64,000 bases of DNA. It comes from Fasciolopsis buskii. Lineage: Eukaryota; Platyhelminthes; Trematoda; Plagiorchiida; Fasciolidae. The DNA lies in NCBI GenBank assembly GCA_008360955.1, contig LUCM01003402.1, positions 305,267 through 369,266 of the forward strand, written 5' to 3'. The notes under the pieces were generated by a model. It had not been told where the DNA came from. It saw nothing but the letters and a program-made list of their open reading frames with translations, and did no database searches. A program made the position numbers and the translations under genes. This document shows, one piece after another, positions 10,987-22,186 of this stretch; the stretch's first letter is position 1; every line of letters begins with the position of its first letter.

Positions 10987-12272
10987 GTAGCCTGAAGTCT
11001 CATTAGCTTCTGAGTCAGTTTGTCGACGGTTAACGACCCGGCAGACTTCAGTAATCGCCAGTTGTGATCAGATAAAGCGAGACGCTTGAATTAGGCACAT
11101 AGGCCTGACCAAATTGATATACCGCTGCTTCCATTATCCTGTGCGTTCTCTGAAATTATTTGGAGACTAACGTTCACAAATGGAATGTGCCCATTTTTTC
11201 CTATATCTACTGAAATATTGATAATTTCTCTTGATTGTTAAGTTGCGTATTCGAGGTTTTAGCTTACAGTGACAACAAATGACAAATCTGGCACTGAGGT
11301 ATCGTCTATGAAAAATTATGTCAGCGATGATGAAACCTACCTACACCGCCATAAAGCCTATGAAAATCTCAGCTAAGGCGATTTCCGGCTGGTCACTTGA
11401 GACCGTTCCGTGAACTTTGTTTTAGAAATTTAGGTCAAAGAATAGCCAAATATTTAGGGTATGCAAACAAGTTCACTTGCAAACTTCATGTTAGTCAGCG
11501 GGATTTTAAGGTAAAATATCATCAAGATGAATGTGCCTGAAGTATTTTATTTCTTCGGAAAATCTGGTTTTAATGATCAATTATTGATTTTTTTGGTTGC
11601 CTTCGTCTTCACCACCTGGATTAGCCAACGACTTGACACAAATTGCTTGCCTTTCCCACAGGTTGGGCGTTTTCTCAATTAAAACCCCATTGACTTAAAA
11701 CACTCGCTGATTGTGACCGAATTCATTATGCGCACTTATAAGAAAATCCAGTGGGATATCAGTACGGATTGGCGCGTCTCTATGGGACAGTCGTTAAAAT
11801 AATTTTAATGACTGGTAAAATCTACAGATATACGGCAACACGGGCCACAATTTTCACAAAAAGCGAACCTATGAAGCACAGTCCGATCGAACAGACTTCC
11901 GATGCACATTAATTCTGTTTATGCTGATACTTGTGAGGTAACCAAAAATTGCCAGGAAATGTGTGAAGACATTGGTACTTTCAAACTGAGTCTAGTGTCC
12001 GTAGGTTCTAGGGTGTCTTGGACCGCGGCTATCCGAATAAGGGCAATTGTTTTTATGCTACTGCCTATTTCAATAGTAGCCAAACACTGTCATCGTTATT
12101 AACTTAACCCGTTACATGTGGAAGCTTAGTCACGCCCGGTACGTTCAAAAACGCAACTCAAGAAAATTATTATTGACAAACCTTCATTGATGATTTATGT
12201 GATATATTGTCACTAATTAGCCAAACAGCTAACGGGTTTGTTTCGCTTATGTTTATCTGTCTCCTATTACAG
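10987..12272. other. non-coding stretch, no supported gene
   Basis: No long frame, no repeat family and no paired splice sites seen. Probably intron of the gene ending at 19432, or intergenic. Confidence 0.4.
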
Positions 12273-12357
12273 ATTTTCTATAAACTAGTCAGCAACACAG
12301 GTTTGCATTTTTGCGGGACTTTTCGCCGTATTCATGCGTATGGATGTTGCCGACGCT
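12273..12357 (+). CDS. alternative candidate exon upstream of 14804
   Basis: An excellent acceptor (TTATCTGTCTCCTATTACAG) ends at 12272, and a GTGAGA donor starts at 12358. Only one frame is open across the 85 nt: 28 residues that include C-G-T-F-R-R-I-H and C-C-R-R. It ends in phase 1, which matches the phase-1 start of the exon at 14804. It conflicts with the phase-1 reading of the 10927-10986 candidate, so at most one of the two routes is used unless splicing is alternative. No domain recognised. Confidence 0.3.
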
Positions 12358-14803
12358 GTGAGAGTTTTGTAGCCATGAAATATATAAAAAATGAAATATG
12401 ATCACAGACATCAGCGTATCGCGCGGAGGAAAGGAAAAAGGAAGGGAAGAGTTAAATTTCTCAACTACAAATTCAAAGTTAAAATCTTGGTCAATTAACT
12501 ACCACTTCTCTGGTTTCAAATTGTTTGAAGAATTACTAATCTCTCATCTTTCACTCTTTTCGCGTACATATATATGTTTCAATAGAATCTACTTTTTAAC
12601 CTTAGGAATGTGCCTGTATGTTGTTCGTTGGAGAGTTCACAGAATAACCGCTACTGCGATTCTTCGATAATTGTTCGTCAGTTGGTCTGAGCCAACTTTA
12701 GGAACGAAAGGATGGTCACTTCCGGTTGGTCATGGCAAATCATGTTGTCATACCGATGATAAGCCGGAATATACAATAAAAGTCAATAAAAATAGAGCTC
12801 GATCAGAGGTCCATCGGATCTCATAATTTTGGTTAGCCTTGACGCACACCATCGAGTGCATATTCCACAGATTTTCCCGCGGAACCTTGTTTGGATGAAG
12901 CTCAGCTCACATCCCACGGCAACCATGCCCGTGAAATCCAACTACTGCTGATATCAGGTAATCTTCGAGAAGAAAGTCTCCTAACTGGTTCATTCGAACT
13001 GCAATAAAAGCCGATTTCTGGAACCGAGCGGTAGCGTTTACTCACCTCCTCGCTGCAGGTCGATTTATCTTGATGAACACTGCTGAAATGATGCTACCGT
13101 ACACCTAAATTGAGGCCATTTTCGATGGCGATGGACAAGTTTTAAGTTTTTTTTTATAGAAATCGACTCTTTTTGTGTTAGCCTGCTTTTTCCAGGTTAT
13201 CAGAGAAAAAGTTAGACTAATAGGTCAGGGTGGACTGGACGCAGCTACCGGGTCTATTAGCCGGTAATGTTGGTTAAAGTCAGAGAACTGGACGTTTGAT
13301 GCAAGTCCTAATCTTTACTTGACAGCTGCATTTTCGTCCAATCCAATTATATGATTAATTGTAGCTGGATTACGATTTTTACACGGTAGTGTACTTAATC
13401 ATTTCTACTACGCAGTTTAATTAATCCATCGTGTCTGCCATCCACCCACTCCAGGCTCTGCCCACGAGGACCTGGATGCGGTGCACTTAACATTCTCTCA
13501 TTCATTCAATCGATCCACTTTGCTTTATGAGGACGTTATGCCTCGTTTGTCTGTTCTACAAATTGTTCCATCATTCAGTAATCTTATGTTCTAACCTCAG
13601 CCCGCACTCTACAATCTTCAGGCGGAAATAATGTTTGGTCTGATCATGAGATCAACCTTTGATTCTTTGCCGCGACAAACATTCCGCTCGTCAGGTATTT
13701 GTCAAGGTTAAGTGTCCCTTGGCCCTTCTCGAGTCTGTTCTTGTTTACTGTTTGTTCCCTAGCTGTCTAAATGCCCGCTTCCTCGACTGATCAAATTTAT
13801 CCAGTATAAAACTGACCTTAGTCCTTATGATATGACTCGGTCCCATTTCGAGAGGTCTTGCGATGGTTCTTTTGAAAGATCACTTTTCTCTTCCTGGTGT
13901 CTAGTAATTCCCATTACTTTCGCAAATATGGGGTACATTGTTCCAATGTTAAATCACTCTTCCTCATCACGTATACGCAGACTACTCACTCGTTTTGATC
14001 AACCTGGGAATCAGATGTCCAGTCGGCGATTAATCCGTCAATCCGGCTGTATCTTTTGTGAGCAGTGTGACTAGTGAGTCCGTAATCCGTTGAGGAAGTG
14101 GAAATAACAACGGCTCCTTTCTAAAATTATAAGCATCCTATCTGAATAGAATTGGTTTCAAATGAAAATGTGCATGCGTAGCTGAAGTAAACGATATATT
14201 TGTGGGGTCGAAAACTTCCTAAACATCAGTCTGCGAGTTTCACTTTCATGCACAAAGTCCTCCTGGAGCAGATATTGCCACTCAGATTTTACTTCCGACA
14301 TACCTCACTCAGGCTGCCATAGTTTTTCGTGTCCATATTTCCTGGTGTTTCATTTAGAATGTCTTGCGTTTTCTCTCACAGTCGGATGTATCTGACGAAA
14401 CCAGTCCAGATCCTTTTTTAGGGCTTCAGATGACTGAAAGTCTTTTAATATTAAGCGATTTTGCGGTTTTTAATCCTAGTATGCCTCCTTTATGATGTTA
14501 TCCGTTATCGGTGCTCTAAGTACACAAGTTCAGTTTGCATCTAATTTGCAGTACCAACAAAAGACGGTTTAACTGTTTTTTTGGGGGGGTATTTGAAGTA
14601 GGCGCCAGACATATAGTTTTATTGACGGTGTTCGTTTGAAATTGCCGCTATTTCACTTGAAGCCAAAGAGGTGTAGATGATGTAACTAAGCCGTATTACT
14701 TAGACGGCCTTTCCATGATGAAATGAATTTCCATGCTTTTGGACGAATCTAATTGTTGATCGTTCAAGCATTTTTGTCCCTGATTGCTTGTTTTTTTTTG
14801 CAG
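12358..14803. other. probable intron, no further exon supported
   Basis: An 80-codon plus frame at 13832-14074 has no usable splice borders. A segment near 14236-14265 (TTTCACTTTCATGCACAAAGTCCTCC) resembles the body of SINE family C. The stretch ends in the acceptor TTGCTTGTTTTTTTTTGCAG at 14803. Confidence 0.5.
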
Positions 14804-15531
14804 TATTGCGTGCATCAATTCAAGATGTTTCCCCTGTGAACAATCGAGCAGCGCTGCATTTGAAATTGAGCCCCAAAACGCGTGCACTGAAACTTATTCT
14901 CAAAGGAGGAACAGTAACAACTAGTATGGATTTCCGCCAAATGCGAAGAAGGAATCGACAAAGAAATCGACGTCATCGTGTTCTCAAATCGAGAATCTAC
15001 CGGCATCTAGAAGTTCCAAGGCAAGTGGTAAAGAGGAATTTCGGATACAAGAATAAGAACAATAGGAATGGCGATGATAATGACGATGATAATGATGGTA
15101 ACGAAAGAGGCAGGCCTGAAGAGGAACAGCACATTGGTCGGTTTGTTCGGTCAGCTTCCCCTTGGTCGTATAACAATTATAATGAAGATGATACTCCCCG
15201 TGCACGCAACCAAACGTTTGATTGGAACACACCAATATCACAACAACAAGAATCGCAAGAACTGCGACACGGTCAGCAGGAGGAACAAGAACAGCAACGA
15301 AAACAACAAGAACAACCGCGTGGCCGATTCAGCAGACGCCGAAAAGCACGTGACTCCGATTTGCAAGATCTGGACGGTATCACAAGTTTGCAACTTGATT
15401 GTTCGGCATGTTCCAGTTTGGTTGGACGTGATTCAAACTCGGATACGAACGAGATAAGTCGAAAACGCTGGCTGGTAATGGGTCGCCGCGTAATGGATGA
15501 AAGAACCAAACAATTCAGTAACCAGGTTCAA
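14804..15531 (+). CDS. penultimate coding exon, basic low-complexity protein
   Basis: This 728-nt exon opens after the textbook acceptor (T)9GCAG at 14803 in phase 1. It codes 242 residues without a stop. The continuous frame is 269 codons, far beyond chance here. Order of features: a mixed N-terminal part; an Arg/Asn-rich basic block at about residues 44-58 (R-R-R-N-R-Q-R-N-R-R-H-R), a possible nuclear-localisation signal; an N/D run at 86-98; a Q/E-rich stretch at 146-170; a basic patch at 172-182; an S/D-rich part with C-S-A-C near 200; and K-R-W-L-V-M-G-R-R near 220. There is no signal peptide or membrane segment. It ends at the GTACGT donor in phase 0. The adjacent CAG|GTTCAA is a weaker alternative donor. 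I do not recognise the family. Composition suggests a largely disordered, possibly nucleic-acid- or scaffold-binding tail. Confidence 0.85.
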
Positions 15532-17162
15532 GTACGTTTTCCCGCGCGCAGTACTTCTTTGTTCAAACACCAACATATAGTCATGGAATCGATATAGTTT
15601 CATTGAATCGTTAGATCATTGATAGGCTGGTAATTCAATGGTTATTTTGTCAGTTTTACATAGGTTTCGACCACTGCATTAAATCAAATTTTACTGGCAG
15701 GATTGTAATTTTAACCATGTTTTAGTGTTTCGGGTTGCTAATAGGGGGGTCGTGTTTCACATGGAATGGAAACAACGCTCTGCTAACCGGAACAGAACCG
15801 GCTTTATCCAGCTTGTCGAATTGATATTTTCAAGACCAACTGATAAACTCCACCATTTTGCATAATGTTTATATTTATAACCGTTTTCCGGATTTGTATC
15901 TGGAATCATTGGAATTTGGTATATTCCTATCCCTACTAACTGACATTTTACAAGCAGTTATCTACTCAGAGACTGTGAGGTAAAACACATCTAAGCTTAC
16001 GATACGCTTGTTAAAACGTCTCCACGTGACCGGGGTCTCAGTAAACTAAACTGATAACAGTTTTGACTTCACTCCGAAATGATGTTATAGCTTTAAAGTA
16101 GGCAATAGACTTATATTGAATAAATCAGTTTACAGGTGTAACCTGCAAAAACGGCAGCCAAGCCAGGGTTCGCAAATCGAATAGCAAGTAGTCTGAAGCA
16201 AAAAGACTAGACGTCAGAAACACTTGAATGTTTGTTTGTGACCGGTCAAACGGTGCAACTGTGCTAGCTGTCTGCAATCGATCATATGCTGCGGATAAAC
16301 CAAAAAAGAAGCAGCAGAATTAGTCAGAAACCGAACGGGGTCCACCTTGCGCATACCTTGACTTACTCAGAATCATGGTCACTGGCAGTTCACACAAGGA
16401 ACCGAGATTAATCATCAACCGTTGATTCGTGTGTGCGACAATGCATTCGCCGCACATGCATACATGCGGTGCTTGCCGGATTCCTCCTGGTCCGATGGAC
16501 AAGAAAAAATACTGCAGTAACTCAAATAACTCGAGTTCGTGAAAAGTGAGCTCGACTGATAGATTCACAGTAAGGGAAACTGTCCAAAAAGCGGTCGGAT
16601 GTCGCATCGGTTCTGGCCGAGGTTACCTATTTTTGTTTGCCAGAAGTGCAAACTAAATTTTCAATGTAAATAACACTTCGTGCGGAATTTTTATACATTC
16701 ATTTACAAATTAGATGAGCTTCATGCCGGTTGTCTTGTTGATTTGTCACACACCTTTTATGTCAACTGTCTCACGGTATCTTGACGTCATTGTGATCCCA
16801 ATTTCTAGTGTTTTCCATCATTACGGTTTAGCTGAGTTTTCTTCCATATTCGGCATCAGACAGACTGACTTTTGTCACGCACACCCTAATTCCCTACTCG
16901 ATCTGTGACGCCAGAAATCACTACGACCGAATAAACGAATCTTTTTCGTCATCTGCGTAGGCACTGGCTTGGTGGGACGAGAGCGCGATATGTAGCCTCT
17001 GGGGCCCGCAACCATGACTCAGAAAGATTGACTAGAAACGTCATAGGGTCTAAGTAGGTCAGCCATGAGAACGAAATGGAAGGCAGAACACTGTCATTGA
17101 AATTCGATCCATTAAGATGGCACGGACGCATTGTACGGTCCAACGACTGTGATGTTCAACTC

Positions 17163-17240
17163 ACTGAAGCCCGTTCTGGATTCGTGTCTCAGTTCGGGCA
17201 TGATGGATTTCCTAGCAAGAACAAAATAGTTTTACATTGT
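17163..17240 (+). repeat. foldback family A fragment in intron
   Basis: CTGGATTCGTGTCTCAGTTCGGGCATGATGG matches the right-arm segment CTGGGTTCGCGTCCCAGTTCGGGCGCGGTGG of the 53 kb element. It continues into a degraded TTTCCTAGCAAGAACAAAATAG tail. Confidence 0.6.
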
Positions 17241-17785
17241 TCCACGTCCTGACAAGTTGGCCTGGACAGAAATGTCTTCACATTGTTTAACTGCAGTGAA
17301 TCGGTTCTAAAGCCTCTCTGGTCATAAGAAAGATAAGTCCGTTCTTGTTGGAGAGGTATTTGATTTAAATGCACGAATTACATAAATCAATTGCTCTTAT
17401 TTCCGCCTTATCGGAAATAATGAAAATCAGTCTATAGTTAAGTCGATGAGAGGAACAATTTTGAACTTTTGGTAACGTATTCATGCCCTACTATATAAAC
17501 TCAATTGATTGGGTCTAGAATACGTGTCTGAATGAAAAGCCCTTCGACGAAATCGTCGGAAGCCCACTACTGACTTCCATGAGAACACAGATCACAATAC
17601 GAAACTTTCCGTTCATCGAACGCTTCTGTTCTTGAATTCGTTTGATATTATGGCTGTTGTTAGCAAATATTAATCATACCTGCATTTGGGCAGATATTAA
17701 CAAATGCCGAAAAGATTCACCCTAGTGTTTTCAGTCATCTGGTTGTGTGCATACAGTTACTAAAACTGGAACTGCAGATCATGTG

Positions 17786-17813
17786 CATATATAAATATAT
17801 CTATATATATATT
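17786..17813. repeat. AT-rich microsatellite
   Basis: Imperfect (AT)n tract within the intron. Confidence 0.8.
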
Positions 17814-18631
17814 TCTGTATAAGCATACACGAGCTGACGAAGTTGGTTCATTTCAAATTTCAAAACAGAATGTCTAACTGGAATCAGAAATCGGTGGTTT
17901 GTGGAATAGATGGGTAGATCTAAATCTGATGTTATTTAACTCAAATAAGGCAGTGGCAATTCGGATGCTAAGTGCACCGCCTTGTTGTTCCCCGGGGAAA
18001 ATGGCGAACAATCTCCAGCTCGGATTAGATGTTATTTGTACGAAAAATCTCGTCCGGAAAATACAAACATCATAACGGAGTAGACGATGTAATCGATCGG
18101 GAAGGGAATACTTCAAGCTAGAAGTAAAATTGGTTTTTGTTTGACCATCAGTTGATTAAATAACCCGAAAACCGAGTGTAATAATGCCTATAAATTCCGA
18201 CAGCGATATTGAAATCATAGCTTACAATACTCAGTAAACACGTTATTAGTCGTAATTTTTGATTGGATTATGCGCTTCCGGTGGGGAAGACAGGAAGATA
18301 TTTCGAGGCCTCTTTGAATCACCAGAATCATCCAATTAGGTGGAAATCTTGTGCAATTTGGCAAGTAGTAAGACGGGTTATATTTAAAATTAGGAGAATA
18401 CTTTGATCATTCCACGAAACGTCTTTTGTGATTTAGAAGCCAAGAATTCCAATTGAAAATGCCTTCCTAACAGTTACACAGATTTGTTCTGGCCAAGAAC
18501 CGTGATGAAAAACGTTTGCAGTTAACAGTGTTTTGTTTGATATTCCCCTTATTGTTTCATTCCAACCGAGTCAATTTTAACTGGTGGTCAGCACAAATGC
18601 ACCTACTTAAATGTGTTTTTGTGGATCCTAG

Positions 18632-19432
18632 GTCACATTTATCACGGAATGGGACCGAGGCTCGGTGGAATTTCGTCGTTCAGTTCAGGCAATTCGAAAC
18701 CAGCCGGTATCCCATTTGTGTCCAAAGCAACAGTCGGCACTGATCACTCCCGCTGGAGCCCACAAACAGTCGTCTTTCGGACCCTCACGTAACTTGAAAA
18801 TTCTTCGCTCGGCACCGCACGAGTTGTCTGATGCCCCAATTACGGATCCATTGGGCGCCAAACGTAACCGAAAGTCCGACAAACAATCTACGGGATCCGG
18901 GTCAAAAGGCCACTCGGTGCCAGGCCGTGCAAAAGAAAATTCGGAAGTGAATCGACGTTCGAATTCGGAAAAGCGCCGCGAGAATTCCCCCATCGCTAAA
19001 AGCGAGAGGGAAGGCGCTAATCACTCTCCTAGTCGTGTTGAGCATCCCATGAAGTCTATCAGGCAGCCGGATTCAACAGCCGCGATCTCAAGTGGCATGA
19101 ATTCAAGACAAAACCAGCCTTTTCTGGCTTCTGGAACTCCATCACGACTGCAAGAGACCAGAATGTTTTACAGCCGTTGGATGAACCGACATCAGGCTAC
19201 CGACGAGATCCCACTACAGGAGCATCGTCGTCGACGACGTTTAGAACGACAACGTTGGAGACAGATGACCCAAGCCAGAGAAAACGAGATGTCATTAGGT
19301 GGATCAAACAGAAACGATAACATTAATAATAACCGTAATAATAATAATAATTTAGCTGGTCATGCAAAACCAATTAATCCGTATGGAAACGAGCCCAGTG
19401 GACACTATGCCAATACAAATTGGGTACAATAG
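18632..19432 (+). CDS. terminal coding exon, basic Asn/Arg-rich C-terminus
   Basis: This exon starts after GTGGATCCTAG in phase 0, matching the phase-0 donor at 15531, and runs 266 codons to a TAG at 19430-19432. The first residues, V-T-F-I-T-E-W-D-R-G-S-V-E-F-R-R, look like continuous folded sequence across the junction. A hydrophilic S/P/K/R-rich region follows, with many S-P and R-x-x-S sites that could be phosphorylated. A strongly basic, probably helical block (H-R-R-R-R-R-L-E-R-Q-R-W-R-Q) lies near residues 198-211. An Asn tract (N-N-N-R-N-N-N-N-N) comes just before the end. There is no transmembrane segment. Codon usage and style match the 14804 exon. Family unknown; it could be a lineage-restricted protein or the divergent tail of a larger conserved one whose core lies outside the window. 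Confidence 0.85.
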   Translation, partial: VTFITEWDRGSVEFRRSVQAIRNQPVSHLCPKQQSALITPAGAHKQSSFGPSRNLKILRSAPHELSDAPITDPLGAKRNRKSDKQSTGSGSKGHSVPGRAKENSEVNRRSNSEKRRENSPIAKSEREGANHSPSRVEHPMKSIRQPDSTAAISSGMNSRQNQPFLASGTPSRLQETRMFYSRWMNRHQATDEIPLQEHRRRRRLERQRWRQMTQARENEMSLGGSNRNDNINNNRNNNNNLAGHAKPINPYGNEPSGHYANTNWVQ

Positions 19433-20030
19433 GCACAGGCCACTATCACGCGCATGTCAACGTGCATAGTGTACAATTACAGGGTGAAAAACATGGTTCT
19501 TTTATATTATTTATCGTCAGAAAGTTCTTTATACTTACATTGAATGCTTGTTAGTGATTCGCATTTATTCGTGTGACCGGACACGGCTATATACACACGA
19601 AAGCACATTTTACATCCACTATTGTCGCTTACGACTGTCCTTATAATATCCATATACCAACATTTGTAGTGCACACACACGTATATACGAATTCCGTCCC
19701 TATCGGTCCGAAAAGTCAGTCAGTGTTTTTCTGTGTATTTTATGGGTTGAGTGATTGATCACATTTAAAGGATTCCAACTTTGTCTGTCACCGTCCGCAC
19801 AGTTTTAACCCACTTGTGAAATGCAAACCCAATTTGGGCTGACAAAAGACTGAGAATACGGAAGTTTGTTTTTTGTTCAAGTTTGTCGCACGTACAGTTT
19901 CTTCTCCGATAATCCGTTATTCCTTGCTAAATTGTCCGGTTCACTGAGGAGACATGCAATCCGTTTCCGGTGGATTATTCGTTATCTGCTTTTATTTTAC
20001 TGATTCGCTTAATAAACCAATCTCTACCTC
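19433..20030 (+). other. probable 3' untranslated region
   Basis: Follows the TAG stop. It contains no coherent reading frame and ends in the first canonical AATAAA downstream of the stop, at 20011. The true cleavage site is unknown. Confidence 0.5.
20011..20016 (+). terminator. polyadenylation signal AATAAA
   Basis: First canonical AATAAA hexamer after the stop of the gene at 19432, about 580 bp downstream. It sits in TTCGCTTAATAAACC and a pyrimidine-rich sequence follows. Confidence 0.5.
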
Positions 20031-22186
20031 AGACATGTTTTGTCCTACAAAAATGAACTTCCCAATGTGTATATGATTCTGGTGAACAACGAGTGACGAT
20101 CACTTGTCGATTACGGAATACTATATTCACTTGCTTATCATATCCATAGACTTCATTTCTTCTGGTATGTGTTTTGTAATGTTCATTATTTGATCCCTCC
20201 ATTCAACATCATAGTTAATTCAGCTGCCTTATGCTCGTGAGGAAGGCTGATTTGCAGTTCATTTAAATAAAAATATATCTTGAAATATTTCGTTTAGTTT
20301 AGTACGCAAAGCCAAGGAAAATAATAAGATGCTCCTAGTCGTGAGAGTAGAAATAGAAGAGCTAGTGGGAATGGTAGTGTTAGTAATAATAATAATGGCA
20401 ATTGTGGTAGTGTTACTGATAGCAATATTACCAGTATTAATAAATGCATTATTACTACGTTGTTCATATCCGCAATGACCTTTTTTGACGTTTTGTTGCT
20501 TACCTTTGACCATTATTTGCACTTCCGGGATGATTCTTTTGACTTTGAAAAAGTAATTAAGATAAAGCGAAATCAACTCATTATTCCGTAGTGATCTTTA
20601 TCTAGTTGATGTGAATTGTTCATTTAATGATGGTCTCAAGACCACTGAGAAAGCAACCTTCTGCAAAATATGAAATATAAGGAGGTTTCCTATTGTAATA
20701 TGTCTCGTACATTTTTGAAAAAGAGTAAAAGCGCATTAGAGATCAACTGTGCAGAGTAATTCGCTCTGAAATGCGACATTATTTATTGTACGCAACAGTC
20801 TATACAATACAGTATTCCTAAGCGTGTGCAATGTGTATTCTGGAGGGAAATACATGGAGGAGTTTAGATCAGAAAACAGTTTGATGTATTCTCGTTTCCA
20901 TAACGAAATTCGCCACTCCAACTGGTCATTCACCGTCCAAATAAAGGTACTAAATAACAGAAAAATTATCGACCGCTGGGTACCGTGTGTTGGGGTTTTG
21001 ATACAAGTCGAACTAGTGACAGTGGGCCCAGATGAACTAGCAGCTAAGTTGCTTCACTCTTCTTAGCCGACTGTTTATTTAGGTCCCATAAGAAAAGTTT
21101 AAAGGCGGATATGCACCACGAAGATGAGTCCTAACAAGTTCGAAGGGGATTTGTTAGGACATGTCTGAAGAAATCATAGGGTTCTGATAGCTGAGTTTGG
21201 TGTTTAAATCGTAGATATTTCATCAACAGTCGAGGTGATCTCGTCATTGCAATTTAGTGGAAGGAGCATATCCCATAGCCACTAGAGCCCAGTGCACGGG
21301 GGACCGACAATAGTGACCCTGAAAATTCGAGTGGCATAGAACCATATGCGATTTCGCCAAACAAAGTGTGGTCACGAGGCCGACGGTAGAGAATTGCTGT
21401 GTGCTACTAAACTGACCGGTGCATCCGGGAGATTGAAAATCTGACCTTTTGAGATGACAGACACCTAGTCAACTTGACCACCGCCGGTCCTCAGAGAAGA
21501 TTGTTTTCCTTCATTCTTAAAGTATGAGTGTAGTGAGGGCGGCCCAATGCATAATGTTTCCAAAATGGGTTGCTAGTGTGCTGAAGGTGAACACGATGAG
21601 CCTTGAGGAAACCGAATGAAATGAAAACTTGTTTTTAGGTCTCGAGAAGTTCTAACCATTTGTGTCAAGTATCGTTCGACCAAATTACCTACTGATTTTG
21701 GCCACGTCCTTGAGTCCAAATTCGTATCAACAATAAAATCGCCAGTCGACATGATAACACGTTTCGAACGAGATGAAACAGTCATATGCGAATCGGTGCT
21801 TATGCATTCAACCACGTATATACCGCTATATATTTTGTCTAGAATTGTTTCTGAAAAATTAATTGTTTACGAGCACAGTTGCGTTTCTTTCTAAAAAGTA
21901 CTACATACTAAACTATGTACTAAAAGACGAAGAGAATCGCCGAGAAAACTTGAACGTAAAAGTCACCTATTTCCGGTGATATCCAAACCAGACACAGTTA
22001 GGTAACGCATACCGTGGCGGTAAGTCGTGTGCTTTACAAATCCAGGTAAAAAGCCTGCAAACGCATTCCAAAATCTTTGCAGATGGACCAATTTCTAGGC
22101 CAATTCAAATAATTTCATTGCATAGCTTATCCCACAAGGAACTTTTGGCAGTTTGAATGCATTTGGCACGATATTTTTGTTCTCGT
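20031..22186. other. non-coding intergenic stretch
   Basis: Short TAA-repeat tracts occur near 20385. Near 21190-21250 a TTTAAATCGTAGATATTTCATCAACAG segment resembles sequences at 47.6, 50.9 and 59.57 kb that may belong to a gypsy-like element. No gene seen. Confidence 0.4.

Larger units (their letters stand above)
15532..18631 (+). other. intron between the two long exons
   Basis: A 3.1-kb phase-0 intron from GTACGT to TCCTAG. In-frame stops follow the donor shortly, and the acceptor side opens a continuous 266-codon frame, which supports splicing. It contains an AT microsatellite at 17786-17813 and a foldback family A fragment at 17163-17240. No other gene is seen. Confidence 0.75.

Noticed and set aside
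14788..14803. Translation start at TTG 14788 for the long frame
   Set aside because: These bases are the polypyrimidine tract and AG of a splice acceptor; the exon starts at 14804.
15068..15457. 129-codon plus frame inside the long exon
   Set aside because: Shadow of the 242-codon frame in a repetitive, low-complexity region.
18685..18993. 102-codon minus frame
   Set aside because: Antisense shadow of the terminal exon of the long gene.
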